The notes beneath the pieces were generated by a model, which had not been told where the DNA came from, did not search any database, and saw only the letters and a program-made list of their open reading frames with translations. A stretch of DNA of 29,504 bases, taken from positions 1 through 29,504 of the forward strand of contig CAYOVA010000017.1 of the NCBI GenBank assembly GCA_964407325.1, given 5' to 3'. A program made the translations under genes and the position numbers. The first letter of the stretch is position 1; each line of letters opens with the position of its first letter. The stretch is from JAOAFZ01 sp964407325. Lineage in GTDB: Bacteria; Patescibacteriota; Microgenomatia; UBA1406; GWC2-37-13. This document shows, piece after piece, positions 23,303-29,504 of this stretch.

Positions 23303-23743
23303 ATGAGCGTGGATACGACAGCGGCGACCGCTACGGCAGCCACAGCGGCGAACGGGAACGGCACACGGTACGGCGTTGTGATAACCCCGGAAGGGTTGAT
23401 CGACAAAGTACCAGAAGCAAAGCTCACGAAAGAAAGCGGTACTGTCCTGGCGCGCCAGCTAGTTGATACTCGGGCAAATTTTCTCATTCAGCTGCTGCGC
23501 CAGTACGTTGGTTCAGGGCCTGTTCACATCTATCCTCGGCTTACTCCATTGTTGATCACCCCTCCTGGGATGAAGCAGGAAGTGCTCTTCCGGGGAACTG
23601 GATACCGGCTCTGCCTCATCACAATTTTCCCCGGTGATGAGGATCTGGTTATCGATCTGGAAGAGGGGGAGGAGCCTGTTCAGGTAGTCTGCAGGTGCGA
23701 CTACCGCGAGAATAGGTATCGTGTCACGTTTGCGGCGGTGTAA
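23303..23743 (+). CDS. Cassette C, gene 1: GC-rich orphan protein, 146 residues
   Basis: The start is fixed by AGGAGG (23289-23294), 8 nt before ATG 23303. The protein has a low-complexity Thr/Ala leader (TTAATATAATAANGNG, residues 5-20). A compact domain follows (about 21-146), with a helix (VLARQLVDTRANFLIQLLRQYV, about 48-69) and a run of strands (VHIYPRLTPLLITPPG, EVLFRGTGYRLCLITIFPG, VQVVCRCDYRENRYRVTFAA). Three cysteines occur, two of them in CRC. No family is recognised and no membrane helix is seen. G/C-rich codons contrast with the flanking AT-rich genes. Gene 2 follows after a 30-nt gap with its own strong Shine-Dalgarno sequence, so the two form an operon. Confidence 0.72.
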   Translation: MSVDTTAATATAATAANGNGTRYGVVITPEGLIDKVPEAKLTKESGTVLARQLVDTRANFLIQLLRQYVGSGPVHIYPRLTPLLITPPGMKQEVLFRGTGYRLCLITIFPGDEDLVIDLEEGEEPVQVVCRCDYRENRYRVTFAAV

Positions 23744-23773
23744 TAGGCCAATCTTAGTTAGGAGGGTACGATC

Positions 23774-24169
23774 ATGCCGGAACTGTTTCGACTGGTGGTC
23801 TCCCGGGGATTCCTCTGTTTGTATGATCAAACATCCAAGCTGGGCACGGGTGCAGTTCTGCTGCATCCGGCACTCTCCGGTGAACAGGGCTATCCGTTAA
23901 TCCACACTATATGGGCGCTAGCCGGCAAGCTGCGTGTTCAAGAGCGGCCGGAGTGGCTTAAGCGAAAGGGCCGTGGATACACCGCGGAGCCCCCACAGGA
24001 AGAGGGACAGCCTGACTACAGGGTTCTCAAAGTGACTCTAACAGCAGAGGGAGTTGAGCCATACACGGTTCCCAAGGGCGAAGGGCCTGTTGTGGTGCTT
24101 TTCGTAAACAGGACAACGGGAGTTGCTCGGGTTTTCAAGCTCGGGGTCAAAAGGAACTCCAGGGAATAA
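23774..24169 (+). CDS. Cassette C, gene 2: GC-rich orphan protein, 131 residues
   Basis: AGGAGG at 23760-23765 is 8 nt before ATG 23774. The protein is soluble, basic overall and strand-rich: LFRLVVSRGFLCLYDQ (4-19), GAVLLHP, IHTIWALAGKLRVQ, then a charged loop (RPEWLKRKGRGYTAEPPQEEGQPD, about 58-81) and strands YRVLKVTLTAEGV, VVVLFVNRTTGVARVFKLGV (about 82-126). The last part may form a beta-hairpin with the previous strand. No family is recognised. Composition is high in G and C (40 of 60 bases at 23941-24000). The unit closes with a GC hairpin before the convergent dsbA-like gene. It probably works with the gene 1 product. Confidence 0.72.
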   Translation: MPELFRLVVSRGFLCLYDQTSKLGTGAVLLHPALSGEQGYPLIHTIWALAGKLRVQERPEWLKRKGRGYTAEPPQEEGQPDYRVLKVTLTAEGVEPYTVPKGEGPVVVLFVNRTTGVARVFKLGVKRNSRE

Positions 24170-24213
24170 CCTTCCTCTGCCCACGCCCCAGCTCATAAGC
24201 CTGGCATCCGTAC

Positions 24214-24237
24214 GGGGCGGCCACACAGCGCCGCCCC
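24214..24237 (+). terminator. Hairpin ending cassette C
   Basis: GGGGCGGC (24214-24221) and GCCGCCCC (24230-24237) form a perfect 8-bp, all-GC stem with an 8-nt loop, 45 nt after the stop codon. It also separates the cassette from the convergent dsbA-like gene. No T-run follows. Confidence 0.7.
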
Positions 24238-24269
24238 ATCAATTGGTAGCAAGCAAATACATATCCTGC

Positions 24270-24971
24270 CTATTGAGTTGGTGCAGCAGTGGTAGCTGCT
24301 GTGGGTTCGGAAGTCGGTGCTGGCTTTTTGGCTGTATCGACTAACAGATTTTTGAATTCATCAAATGAGGCTACCTCTACTCTATTTCCATCAAGATAAA
24401 ACGTCGGAGTGCCGGCGACTTCAACTTCATTCCCTGATGCGACATCCCGTGCCACTCTCTGTTTTACGGCATCTGATGCTACATCTGTATCGTACTTCTC
24501 CATATCCAGTTTTAACTGTTCTGCAAACCCTCTAAATGTTTCCCGGGGATTTTGCGAAGCAGCCCAGGTCTTCTGGTTCTGGAATTGCAAATCGGTCATC
24601 TCAAAAAACTTTCCTTGCATAGCAGCAGCTTCAGCTGCGTAGGCTGCATCGTTGGCAAAGGGATGCGCGACAATTAATGGAAAATGCCGATATACAAATG
24701 TAATGTTATCGGTAATGCTTTTGTCTGTTTCGATAGCGCTCTTCATATAGGTATGAAACGCTTGGCAAGCCGGACACTGCAAGTCGCTGTACTCTACCAG
24801 AATATGTTTTTTTGCTTTTGACCATTTTATGTGGTCATCTGAAGCAACAGTCTTGACCTGTTCATAAGTAACTACCGGTTTAGGTTGATTTGTCGCGTAA
24901 TAGGCAGCTGTCACAAAGGCAATAATTCCCACAACTGACGCAAGGGTTATGAAGATTTTCGATTTATCCAT
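24270..24971 (-). CDS. Membrane-anchored DsbA-like thiol-disulfide oxidoreductase
   Basis: The 233-residue protein has an N-terminal signal-anchor helix (about residues 7-26) and then a thioredoxin-fold domain of the DsbA/DSBA-like Thioredoxin_4 type. The active site is CPAC (Cys66-Cys69) in VEYSDLQCPACQAFH. The cis-proline loop is VAGTPTFYLDG (about 185-195). The inserted helical domain has the FVYRHFPL and AAYAAEAAAMQGKFFEM patterns. A short Ala/Thr/Pro tail ends the protein. It should introduce or rearrange disulfides in exported proteins. TAGTAT ends 6 nt before the ATG, and a palindrome overlaps it. No partner such as VKOR or DsbB is seen in the window. Confidence 0.92.
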   Translation of the reverse strand: MDKSKIFITLASVVGIIAFVTAAYYATNQPKPVVTYEQVKTVASDDHIKWSKAKKHILVEYSDLQCPACQAFHTYMKSAIETDKSITDNITFVYRHFPLIVAHPFANDAAYAAEAAAMQGKFFEMTDLQFQNQKTWAASQNPRETFRGFAEQLKLDMEKYDTDVASDAVKQRVARDVASGNEVEVAGTPTFYLDGNRVEVASFDEFKNLLVDTAKKPAPTSEPTAATTAAPTQ

Positions 24972-24977
24972 GAAGAT

Positions 24978-24993
24978 ATACTACACGGTGTAG
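24978..24993 (-). promoter_or_regulatory. -10 box of the dsbA-like gene with an overlapping palindrome
   Basis: A minus-strand TAGTAT (24978-24983) ends 6 nt before the ATG. The palindrome CTACAC-G-GTGTAG (24981-24993) overlaps it and extends into the spacer, a position where a bound repressor would block transcription. Confidence 0.5.
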
Positions 24994-25011
24994 GAGGTGA
25001 ATGCAAGGAGG

Positions 25012-26217
25012 TTAAAACCGTTTTGCCCGGTTTATCCATTCACCGATTTCCATAAGTTGCTGATGGATATCAGCCCTTCCGTTCATAATGTCCCCTGCAG
25101 CTCGCTGCAAATAATTGATTGCCTCCATTGCAGCACCTGAATGCAGCGGATAGTCAGCCTTATGAAGAATCTGTAGTAATTTTCGTGTTTCGGAATACAT
25201 TGCTCTAAAAAGCTCGGGGTCCTCCTTTACATTATGAAGTAGCACAACTGCAGGTTCAAGCAGTCTTCCTATTGTTAGTCCAACTGACTTGATTTCAATT
25301 ACTTCATCATCATAGTAAGGGCGTTCTTTTCTTCCTCTCAGTTCATCGTCCATCAGATCCGGGCTAACAGCTTCCATTACTATCCGGGCATCAGATTTAC
25401 TTCCAAAAGGTTCATATTCTTGCTGAGATTGATACGCTTCAACAGTAGCACCATTGTCTCTACCGAATATAGTTTCCGTTTCCTGTGCAATATCTCCCCA
25501 ACGTGCAAGCCATATACCAGGATCTTCTAAGTACTTTTTTTTATTGGCAAAACGGTAAGCAAGATCAGCAAACTCTTCAGCAGTTGCCGAATCAGGAATA
25601 GTTGCGCAAAGTTCCATAGCCAGCTGCAACTGCCGCTCGTCAGCTTTCGATCTGTATTTTCGTAACAGTCTTAAATAATGCTCTTTATGTCCGTTATTTA
25701 TTATGTCATGCTTGCCTTCCAGTATGTAACCAAGCAAATAATCCTGACCCTCCGATCTCAAAAACGTAATATAACCCTCATCCATATAGAAGCGCTCTGG
25801 TACAGACTGTGGTATATCTCCACCGAAAATCTCTTGCATATCGTGAAGGGCGATCGCGGCAAAAACACGGGAAGGCCGAGCTCTGGCTCTTCCTTCACTA
25901 TCTCGAAGGTTTACTAATTCAGGATATCTCTCATACAGTCCATATACAATTCTTGCTATATGACCTGTGTGGGTACGTACATCTTCACGGAAGCGACGGT
26001 ATCCAAGTGGCTGGTCGGGTTGATTGACGACTTCAAATGTGTTTGTAAAACCTCCGGCACGTTTTGAAGTTTCAAGCAGTGGATAGGTAGTTCGAAAAAA
26101 TTCTTCAGCTCCAGGATATTCTGTAAGAACGCAATCAAATTCAGGGGGTAATGGAGATTGATCGTTTCCGACCTCAATTCCTTTCGCCTGAAGCAGTTCA
26201 AAAGTGGTTACTGCCAT
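25012..26217 (-). CDS. HD-domain hydrolase (YfbR/HDDC2-like)
   Basis: I place the start at the ATG at 26215-26217 (401 residues, MAVTTFELLQAKG...), preceded 5 nt away by TAAAAT on the minus strand. Residues about 75-150 carry an HD metal-site pattern: RTHTGHIARI (His83/His86), ALHDMQEIFGGDIP (HD at 125-126, Glu129, Asp134). The HD-x2-E-x4-D layout is that of the YfbR/HDDC2 group of nucleoside 5'-monophosphate phosphohydrolases. The protein is twice as long as those; the C-terminal part (about 160-400) is helical and unrecognised. The substrate is uncertain. The gene is downstream of the GT2-like gene on the same strand (51-nt gap), so it may also be read from that transcript. Confidence 0.75.
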   Translation of the reverse strand: MAVTTFELLQAKGIEVGNDQSPLPPEFDCVLTEYPGAEEFFRTTYPLLETSKRAGGFTNTFEVVNQPDQPLGYRRFREDVRTHTGHIARIVYGLYERYPELVNLRDSEGRARARPSRVFAAIALHDMQEIFGGDIPQSVPERFYMDEGYITFLRSEGQDYLLGYILEGKHDIINNGHKEHYLRLLRKYRSKADERQLQLAMELCATIPDSATAEEFADLAYRFANKKKYLEDPGIWLARWGDIAQETETIFGRDNGATVEAYQSQQEYEPFGSKSDARIVMEAVSPDLMDDELRGRKERPYYDDEVIEIKSVGLTIGRLLEPAVVLLHNVKEDPELFRAMYSETRKLLQILHKADYPLHSGAAMEAINYLQRAAGDIMNGRADIHQQLMEIGEWINRAKRF

Positions 26218-26222
26218 CAGGA

Positions 26223-26228
26223 ATTTTA
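26223..26228 (-). promoter_or_regulatory. -10 box of the HD hydrolase, leaderless spacing
   Basis: A minus-strand TAAAAT ends 5 nt before the ATG at 26217. A TATACT further upstream is an alternative. Confidence 0.4.
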
Positions 26229-26268
26229 TTTTACTTAAATAGTATATAAAAATCAAGTAAAAATGAGT

Positions 26269-27888
26269 TTACGCTCGCCTTAGTTCATTTGTAAGTTTCT
26301 GGCGATAATTCTCCAGTGAAACAACACGAATAGGTGCTTGCATAGGATCATTTTTCTCTCTACCTGGTGCAACTGGATTAGCTTCTGAAACTTCTGTTTC
26401 TATCCCATTCCTAACAAGAATTGAATTCATCCTTTCAATCGCAATTGCAAACGCCTGCGCCTGTATTTCCCTGAATTCAGGCACTTCCATTAATTCCGCC
26501 TCCATCTTGTTGAAGGTAGTACGCATAACAGGATAGGTAATTCTGCCTTTCCAGAATACATCATAAATCCTACGGACTCTGCCAAATGCCGGTGTAGGAT
26601 TGTCATGAGTCAATTCAAGAGCTACTTCCGTCCTGATAAGCTCGAGCCAGGAGTTGGCCATTACTTCAACTGCTGCCGGCTGTATAGCCGCTTCAAATTC
26701 CTCCTGTGAAGAAAGCCACAGATCCGACTCCATAGCTGGAGAGTTTTGTCCTCTAATGAGTGTGTTGTTAAAATCAAGGTAGGAATCAAGGAGGGTCGCA
26801 ATATCATGTAATCGTCTTGTCATAGCAGGCCCTTCTTCCTGCAATGTTCTCAACAGATCTCCAACTACAAGTGTTTCACGACGGGAGTTTTGTGTAAACA
26901 TGGGTGTATCAATATCACCAAATGTTGATGAATCGGCACGGTGCCTTCGAATATTCAACCCGATACGCAAATCTTCATCGTTTCCGTATTTGTACTTTAT
27001 GGGAAGTACTCCCCCTGTTGCGGCGTGCTGGTACATGCTAAAAGCTACTCCTCTGGTAATAGTCCAAGGTGATCGTGTTACCTGCGCAATTTCAGATGTG
27101 GTTTCGTTCCACATCATCTCAACCACATTCAATAATGGATACCTGATTCTGTCTTCATCAGTAAATGTCCCCCGCATACGATAGAAATCCTTTACGCCCC
27201 CATCTTGTTGTATGTTGTCAACAATAGTCCTTAAAAATGTTCGGTACAGTGCAGGTGTATCAGCATCAATTGCAACGATATAAGCCGTTCCTGTTCTTTG
27301 TTCCGGATCACGCATCAAACTGCGTGCCATTTCCGTTTCATTCCCTATCATGCGAGCTGTGGCTGTACATGCACGTGGACGGGGTGGAGTGGCAATTACG
27401 TAGTTTATATTCAACTCGGGATGAGCTTCCCTGAAAGCATCAATAATTGCCGAGGAAGCCTCTATCTGACGGCGGTTAGCAGGAAGGACACTACCGTCTT
27501 CTTCCATCGGGCAGTTCAAAACGATTGTGCTGCCCCACAATTTCGGGTCAATATCTGCCAGTTGTTGTTCTATAGAAGTAAGCAGGTTTCCGAGATTTTC
27601 TGTTTCATTATAGGCCGGAGCGACGATAGAGATCCTTTGTTCAGGAGGCATGGGTGGTAACGAAGCTGCAACGCGTTGCACTTCTGCCTGGTAGCCCGGA
27701 TCACGGGTTGCAAATAGCGCAGTAATTGCGTCATTTTCATACTGGATTCGTTCCCGGTCGCAAAGAGCGGTCCACTGTTCGTAAGGAAGCAGTGTCTCTG
27801 CAGCTTGTACGGTTAACTGATTTACTTCCGTTCTTATTGCAGGACTTCCCAATACTCCACTGTTTATTTCCAGGTTCACTGCACTCAT
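26269..27888 (-). CDS. GT2-like glycosyltransferase (GT-A fold)
   Basis: The 539-residue protein has a central GT-A domain. RISIVAPAYNETENLGNLL (about residues 85-103) is the first strand with the nucleotide-binding loop. YIVAIDADTP carries a D-x-D metal motif (Asp208-Ala-Asp210). KYGNDEDLRIGLNIRRH matches the later acidic motif with its basic partner. The N-terminal 80 residues and C-terminal 200 or so residues are helical and unfamiliar. There is no membrane helix, so the acceptor is probably soluble or peripheral. It resembles soluble GT2-type enzymes that make sugar-based small molecules more than wall polymerases, but this is only a judgement. The start overlaps the GH1 stop (ATGA), so the two are translated together. 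Confidence 0.78.
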   Translation of the reverse strand: MSAVNLEINSGVLGSPAIRTEVNQLTVQAAETLLPYEQWTALCDRERIQYENDAITALFATRDPGYQAEVQRVAASLPPMPPEQRISIVAPAYNETENLGNLLTSIEQQLADIDPKLWGSTIVLNCPMEEDGSVLPANRRQIEASSAIIDAFREAHPELNINYVIATPPRPRACTATARMIGNETEMARSLMRDPEQRTGTAYIVAIDADTPALYRTFLRTIVDNIQQDGGVKDFYRMRGTFTDEDRIRYPLLNVVEMMWNETTSEIAQVTRSPWTITRGVAFSMYQHAATGGVLPIKYKYGNDEDLRIGLNIRRHRADSSTFGDIDTPMFTQNSRRETLVVGDLLRTLQEEGPAMTRRLHDIATLLDSYLDFNNTLIRGQNSPAMESDLWLSSQEEFEAAIQPAAVEVMANSWLELIRTEVALELTHDNPTPAFGRVRRIYDVFWKGRITYPVMRTTFNKMEAELMEVPEFREIQAQAFAIAIERMNSILVRNGIETEVSEANPVAPGREKNDPMQAPIRVVSLENYRQKLTNELRRA

Positions 27889-29246
27889 ACGGTTCCAGTT
27901 TCAATTATTTTTTTATACCAGTAATAGCTCTGCTTTGGGATTCTCTTCATTGTGTCTCTTTCAACGTGTATTAATCCAAAGGAGGATTTCGGATTATAAT
28001 GCGCCTGCCATTCGTAGTTGTCCATTAATGTCCATAAAAAGTAGCCTTCTACAGGAATTTTTGCCTGGCGGGCTTTATATATCTGTTTTAGATGTTCGTA
28101 CACAAAATGAATTCTGCGATTATCTTCTATTACAGCATCTTTTCCATTCCATGGCGTATCAAGAGTAATCCCGTTTTCTGAAATATATATTCTTCGTAAT
28201 CCTCTCCGTTTGTAGGAATGGTACATATCTCCTAACACATCATAGAGAGCTTCAGGATAGTAAGGAGGAATTGCAATTGGCCAGTCAAGATCGTTTACAA
28301 GACAGATTTCTGGACGATAGTATTCATACCCCATATCGTTTTTTGCGGGTCGAATATACTCCCCATTGTAATAGTTTATGCCAAGGGCATGGAGTTCCTC
28401 CCCTACTGCCATTTCCTTCATGTGTTCCGGAGAGATCGTCGGAAGGAACTTCTTATAAACCTTCAGCATATCTTTCGGGTATTCCCCATAAAACAACGGG
28501 TCTATAAACCAGCGATTGTAATGCCCGTCGGCAATACGTGCTGCTGCCATGTCTTTTTCGTCTGCAGAACCTGCATATGCAGGAAACACAATATAGACTG
28601 TGCTGATTTTGAGTCGTGGGTTTAAAGCTTTGAGTGTTTTTTGAACTGCTCCAATAGAACGAAGTACGTTATGAGATGCTAGAAGTGCATCTGATAAACT
28701 TGTGTGAAAAGGTGCGTGAATTCCCCTGAAATGGCCAAGCATTGCGATGCACCAGGGCTCATTTACTATAAAATATTCTTCAATGTAGTCATTTAGGTAG
28801 TCATACACGACTGTAGCATGTTTTTTAAGCAGTTCGATAATCTCCTCGTTAAGCCATCCACCTTTTTCGTACACGTACTGAGGCATTTCCCAGTGATACA
28901 GTGTTGCGTAAATTTTTATTCCCTGTTTATTAAGTGCTTTAAAGTAGTTTTTGTACCAGGTAAGAGCTTCAATATTGGGAGAACCGTTTTTATGGAGTGT
29001 TCGCGACATGGATATCGAAATACGGTAGTGCTTTACACTCAGGTTTTTAAACCATTCCATATCTTCTTTCCATCGGGAGTATCGCTCAATTGCATTGTCT
29101 ACGGGAGGTCTCCCGGTTTTGTGTGTGAGAGCTTGCCATGCAGTTTCTTCAGAATGTTCTTTTTTTCGGGCAATGGTCTCTCCTACTATTTGTAAGTCTG
29201 CTTCAGAAACGCCAAAAATGAAATTTTTAGGAAATTTCATGCTCAT
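27885..29246 (-). CDS. GH1 family glycosidase (beta-glucosidase-like)
   Basis: The 453-residue protein matches GH1, which hydrolyses beta-linked glucosides or galactosides by retention. The N-terminus MSMKFPKNFIFGVSEADLQ is the family opening. The acid/base glutamate is in IVNEPW (Glu163) and the nucleophile in YISENGI (Glu357). TLYHWEMPQ (115-123), NYYNGEYIRP and LWTLMDNYEW, the C-terminal aglycone signature, are also present. Length is standard. There is no signal peptide, so it is cytosolic. An alternative in-frame ATG two codons later (29240) is possible. TATAAT at 29261-29266 is 14 nt upstream. It leads an operon with the GT2-like gene, which suggests related glycoside metabolism, perhaps synthesis and breakdown of the same molecule. 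Confidence 0.93.
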   Translation of the reverse strand: MSMKFPKNFIFGVSEADLQIVGETIARKKEHSEETAWQALTHKTGRPPVDNAIERYSRWKEDMEWFKNLSVKHYRISISMSRTLHKNGSPNIEALTWYKNYFKALNKQGIKIYATLYHWEMPQYVYEKGGWLNEEIIELLKKHATVVYDYLNDYIEEYFIVNEPWCIAMLGHFRGIHAPFHTSLSDALLASHNVLRSIGAVQKTLKALNPRLKISTVYIVFPAYAGSADEKDMAAARIADGHYNRWFIDPLFYGEYPKDMLKVYKKFLPTISPEHMKEMAVGEELHALGINYYNGEYIRPAKNDMGYEYYRPEICLVNDLDWPIAIPPYYPEALYDVLGDMYHSYKRRGLRRIYISENGITLDTPWNGKDAVIEDNRRIHFVYEHLKQIYKARQAKIPVEGYFLWTLMDNYEWQAHYNPKSSFGLIHVERDTMKRIPKQSYYWYKKIIETGTV

Positions 29247-29260
29247 AGCAAATTTCAGTA

Positions 29261-29266
29261 ATTATA
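29261..29266 (-). promoter_or_regulatory. -10 box of the GH1-GT2 operon
   Basis: A minus-strand TATAAT is 14 nt from the ATG at 29246, giving a leader of only a few bases. No Shine-Dalgarno sequence is seen. Confidence 0.5.
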
Positions 29267-29319
29267 GCAGTTTTTAAAAAAATGCAAGGAGCGAATTTTG
29301 AAAGATTTTGTATAGAATT

Positions 29320-29504
29320 TTAGATCTTTTCCAGCACAAATTCTTTCAAAAGAAGTTTTTCATTCTCATCTTTTATAAAGGCGTGGATTTCGAAGTATTC
29401 TTCTATTCCACTGCCTTTCAGTTTGCTCTTCAACAGTTCGTCTATCTGAAACATTCCGGCGGAGTTGTTCATTGATATTTCTATGCGAATAGGTTTCGCG
29501 TTAC
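29320..29504 (-). CDS. C-terminal end of an unrecognised protein; 5' part outside the window
   Basis: On the minus strand an open frame enters from the right edge and ends at TAA (29320-29322), giving 60 residues: NAKPIRIEISMN... to ...LKEFVLEKI. The sequence alternates hydrophobic and charged residues as expected of a folded alpha/beta domain (RIEISMN strand, FQIDELLKSKL helix, EEYFEIHAFIKDENEKLLLKEFVLEKI strands). No family is recognised. The gap between it and the GH1 start is 73 nt and contains the GH1 promoter. Confidence 0.5.
   Translation of the reverse strand, partial: NAKPIRIEISMNNSAGMFQIDELLKSKLKGSGIEEYFEIHAFIKDENEKLLLKEFVLEKI

Noticed and set aside
23200..23866. Antisense and alternate frames across cassette C
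   Set aside because: They lack ribosome sites and give Arg/Ser-rich nonsense-like proteins. The frames at 23303 and 23774 have strong start signals.
1..29504. CRISPR array, tRNA or rRNA genes, insertion sequences
   Set aside because: No regularly spaced repeats, no tRNA T-loop with acceptor ends, no rRNA core sequences and no transposase-like frames were seen on either strand.

Overview
The window looks like part of a chromosome of a small-genome bacterium of the Candidate Phyla Radiation (Patescibacteria), most likely near Microgenomates. This is an inference from gene content: a four-CBS protein next to leucyl aminopeptidase, a DksA-like protein that has lost its zinc finger, a LytR C-terminal protein, a membrane-anchored MurF-like ligase, FemAB, several glycosyltransferases, and many short orphan genes. 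UGA is used as a stop codon. Most genes are AT-rich and closely packed, with frequent strand changes. There are no tRNA, rRNA, CRISPR or transposase genes.

Layout. 1-3198 (+): end of leucyl aminopeptidase, a CBS protein and a membrane glycosyltransferase. 3232-5806 (-): HAD phosphatase, GT4 glycosyltransferase and methyltransferase. 5850-8094 (+): lgt, a DksA-like gene, a LytR_C gene and a 63-residue membrane protein, meeting a TPR/acidic-tail gene (-) tail to tail. 8941-9164 is a decayed yebC. 9178-9990 is a polytopic membrane protein. 9991-11769 is a 1.78 kb AT-rich stretch without convincing genes but with several perfect inverted repeats, a repeated 10-mer and a consensus DnaA box. 11770-14044 (-): a DegT-type aminotransferase homologue and FemAB, each with its own promoter. 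15063-16274 is ornithine aminotransferase and 18850-19647 is proC; together they form a route from ornithine to proline. Between them lie two unrecognised genes (-). 19639-21066 (-) is MurF-like. 21780-23228 holds an alpha/beta hydrolase (-) and a HAD phosphatase (+). 24270-29246 (-) holds a DsbA-like oxidoreductase, an HD hydrolase, a GT2-like enzyme and a GH1 glycosidase. An unrecognised partial gene (-) runs off the right edge.

Two styles of gene expression are mixed here. Many resident genes have a -10 hexamer (TANAAT or close to it) ending 5-8 nt before the start codon and no Shine-Dalgarno sequence, so their mRNAs should be leaderless. This pattern also corrects several start codons. 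In contrast, four orphan genes in three places (14154-14840, 21200-21661, 23303-24169) are much more GC-rich. Each unit has its own promoter, a 5' leader of roughly 35-40 nt, a strong Shine-Dalgarno sequence before every gene and a GC-rich hairpin at its end. They sit cleanly between resident genes like the 'moron' units of phages, and are the best candidate for an undescribed accessory system in this window. The AT-rich non-coding island is the second candidate.
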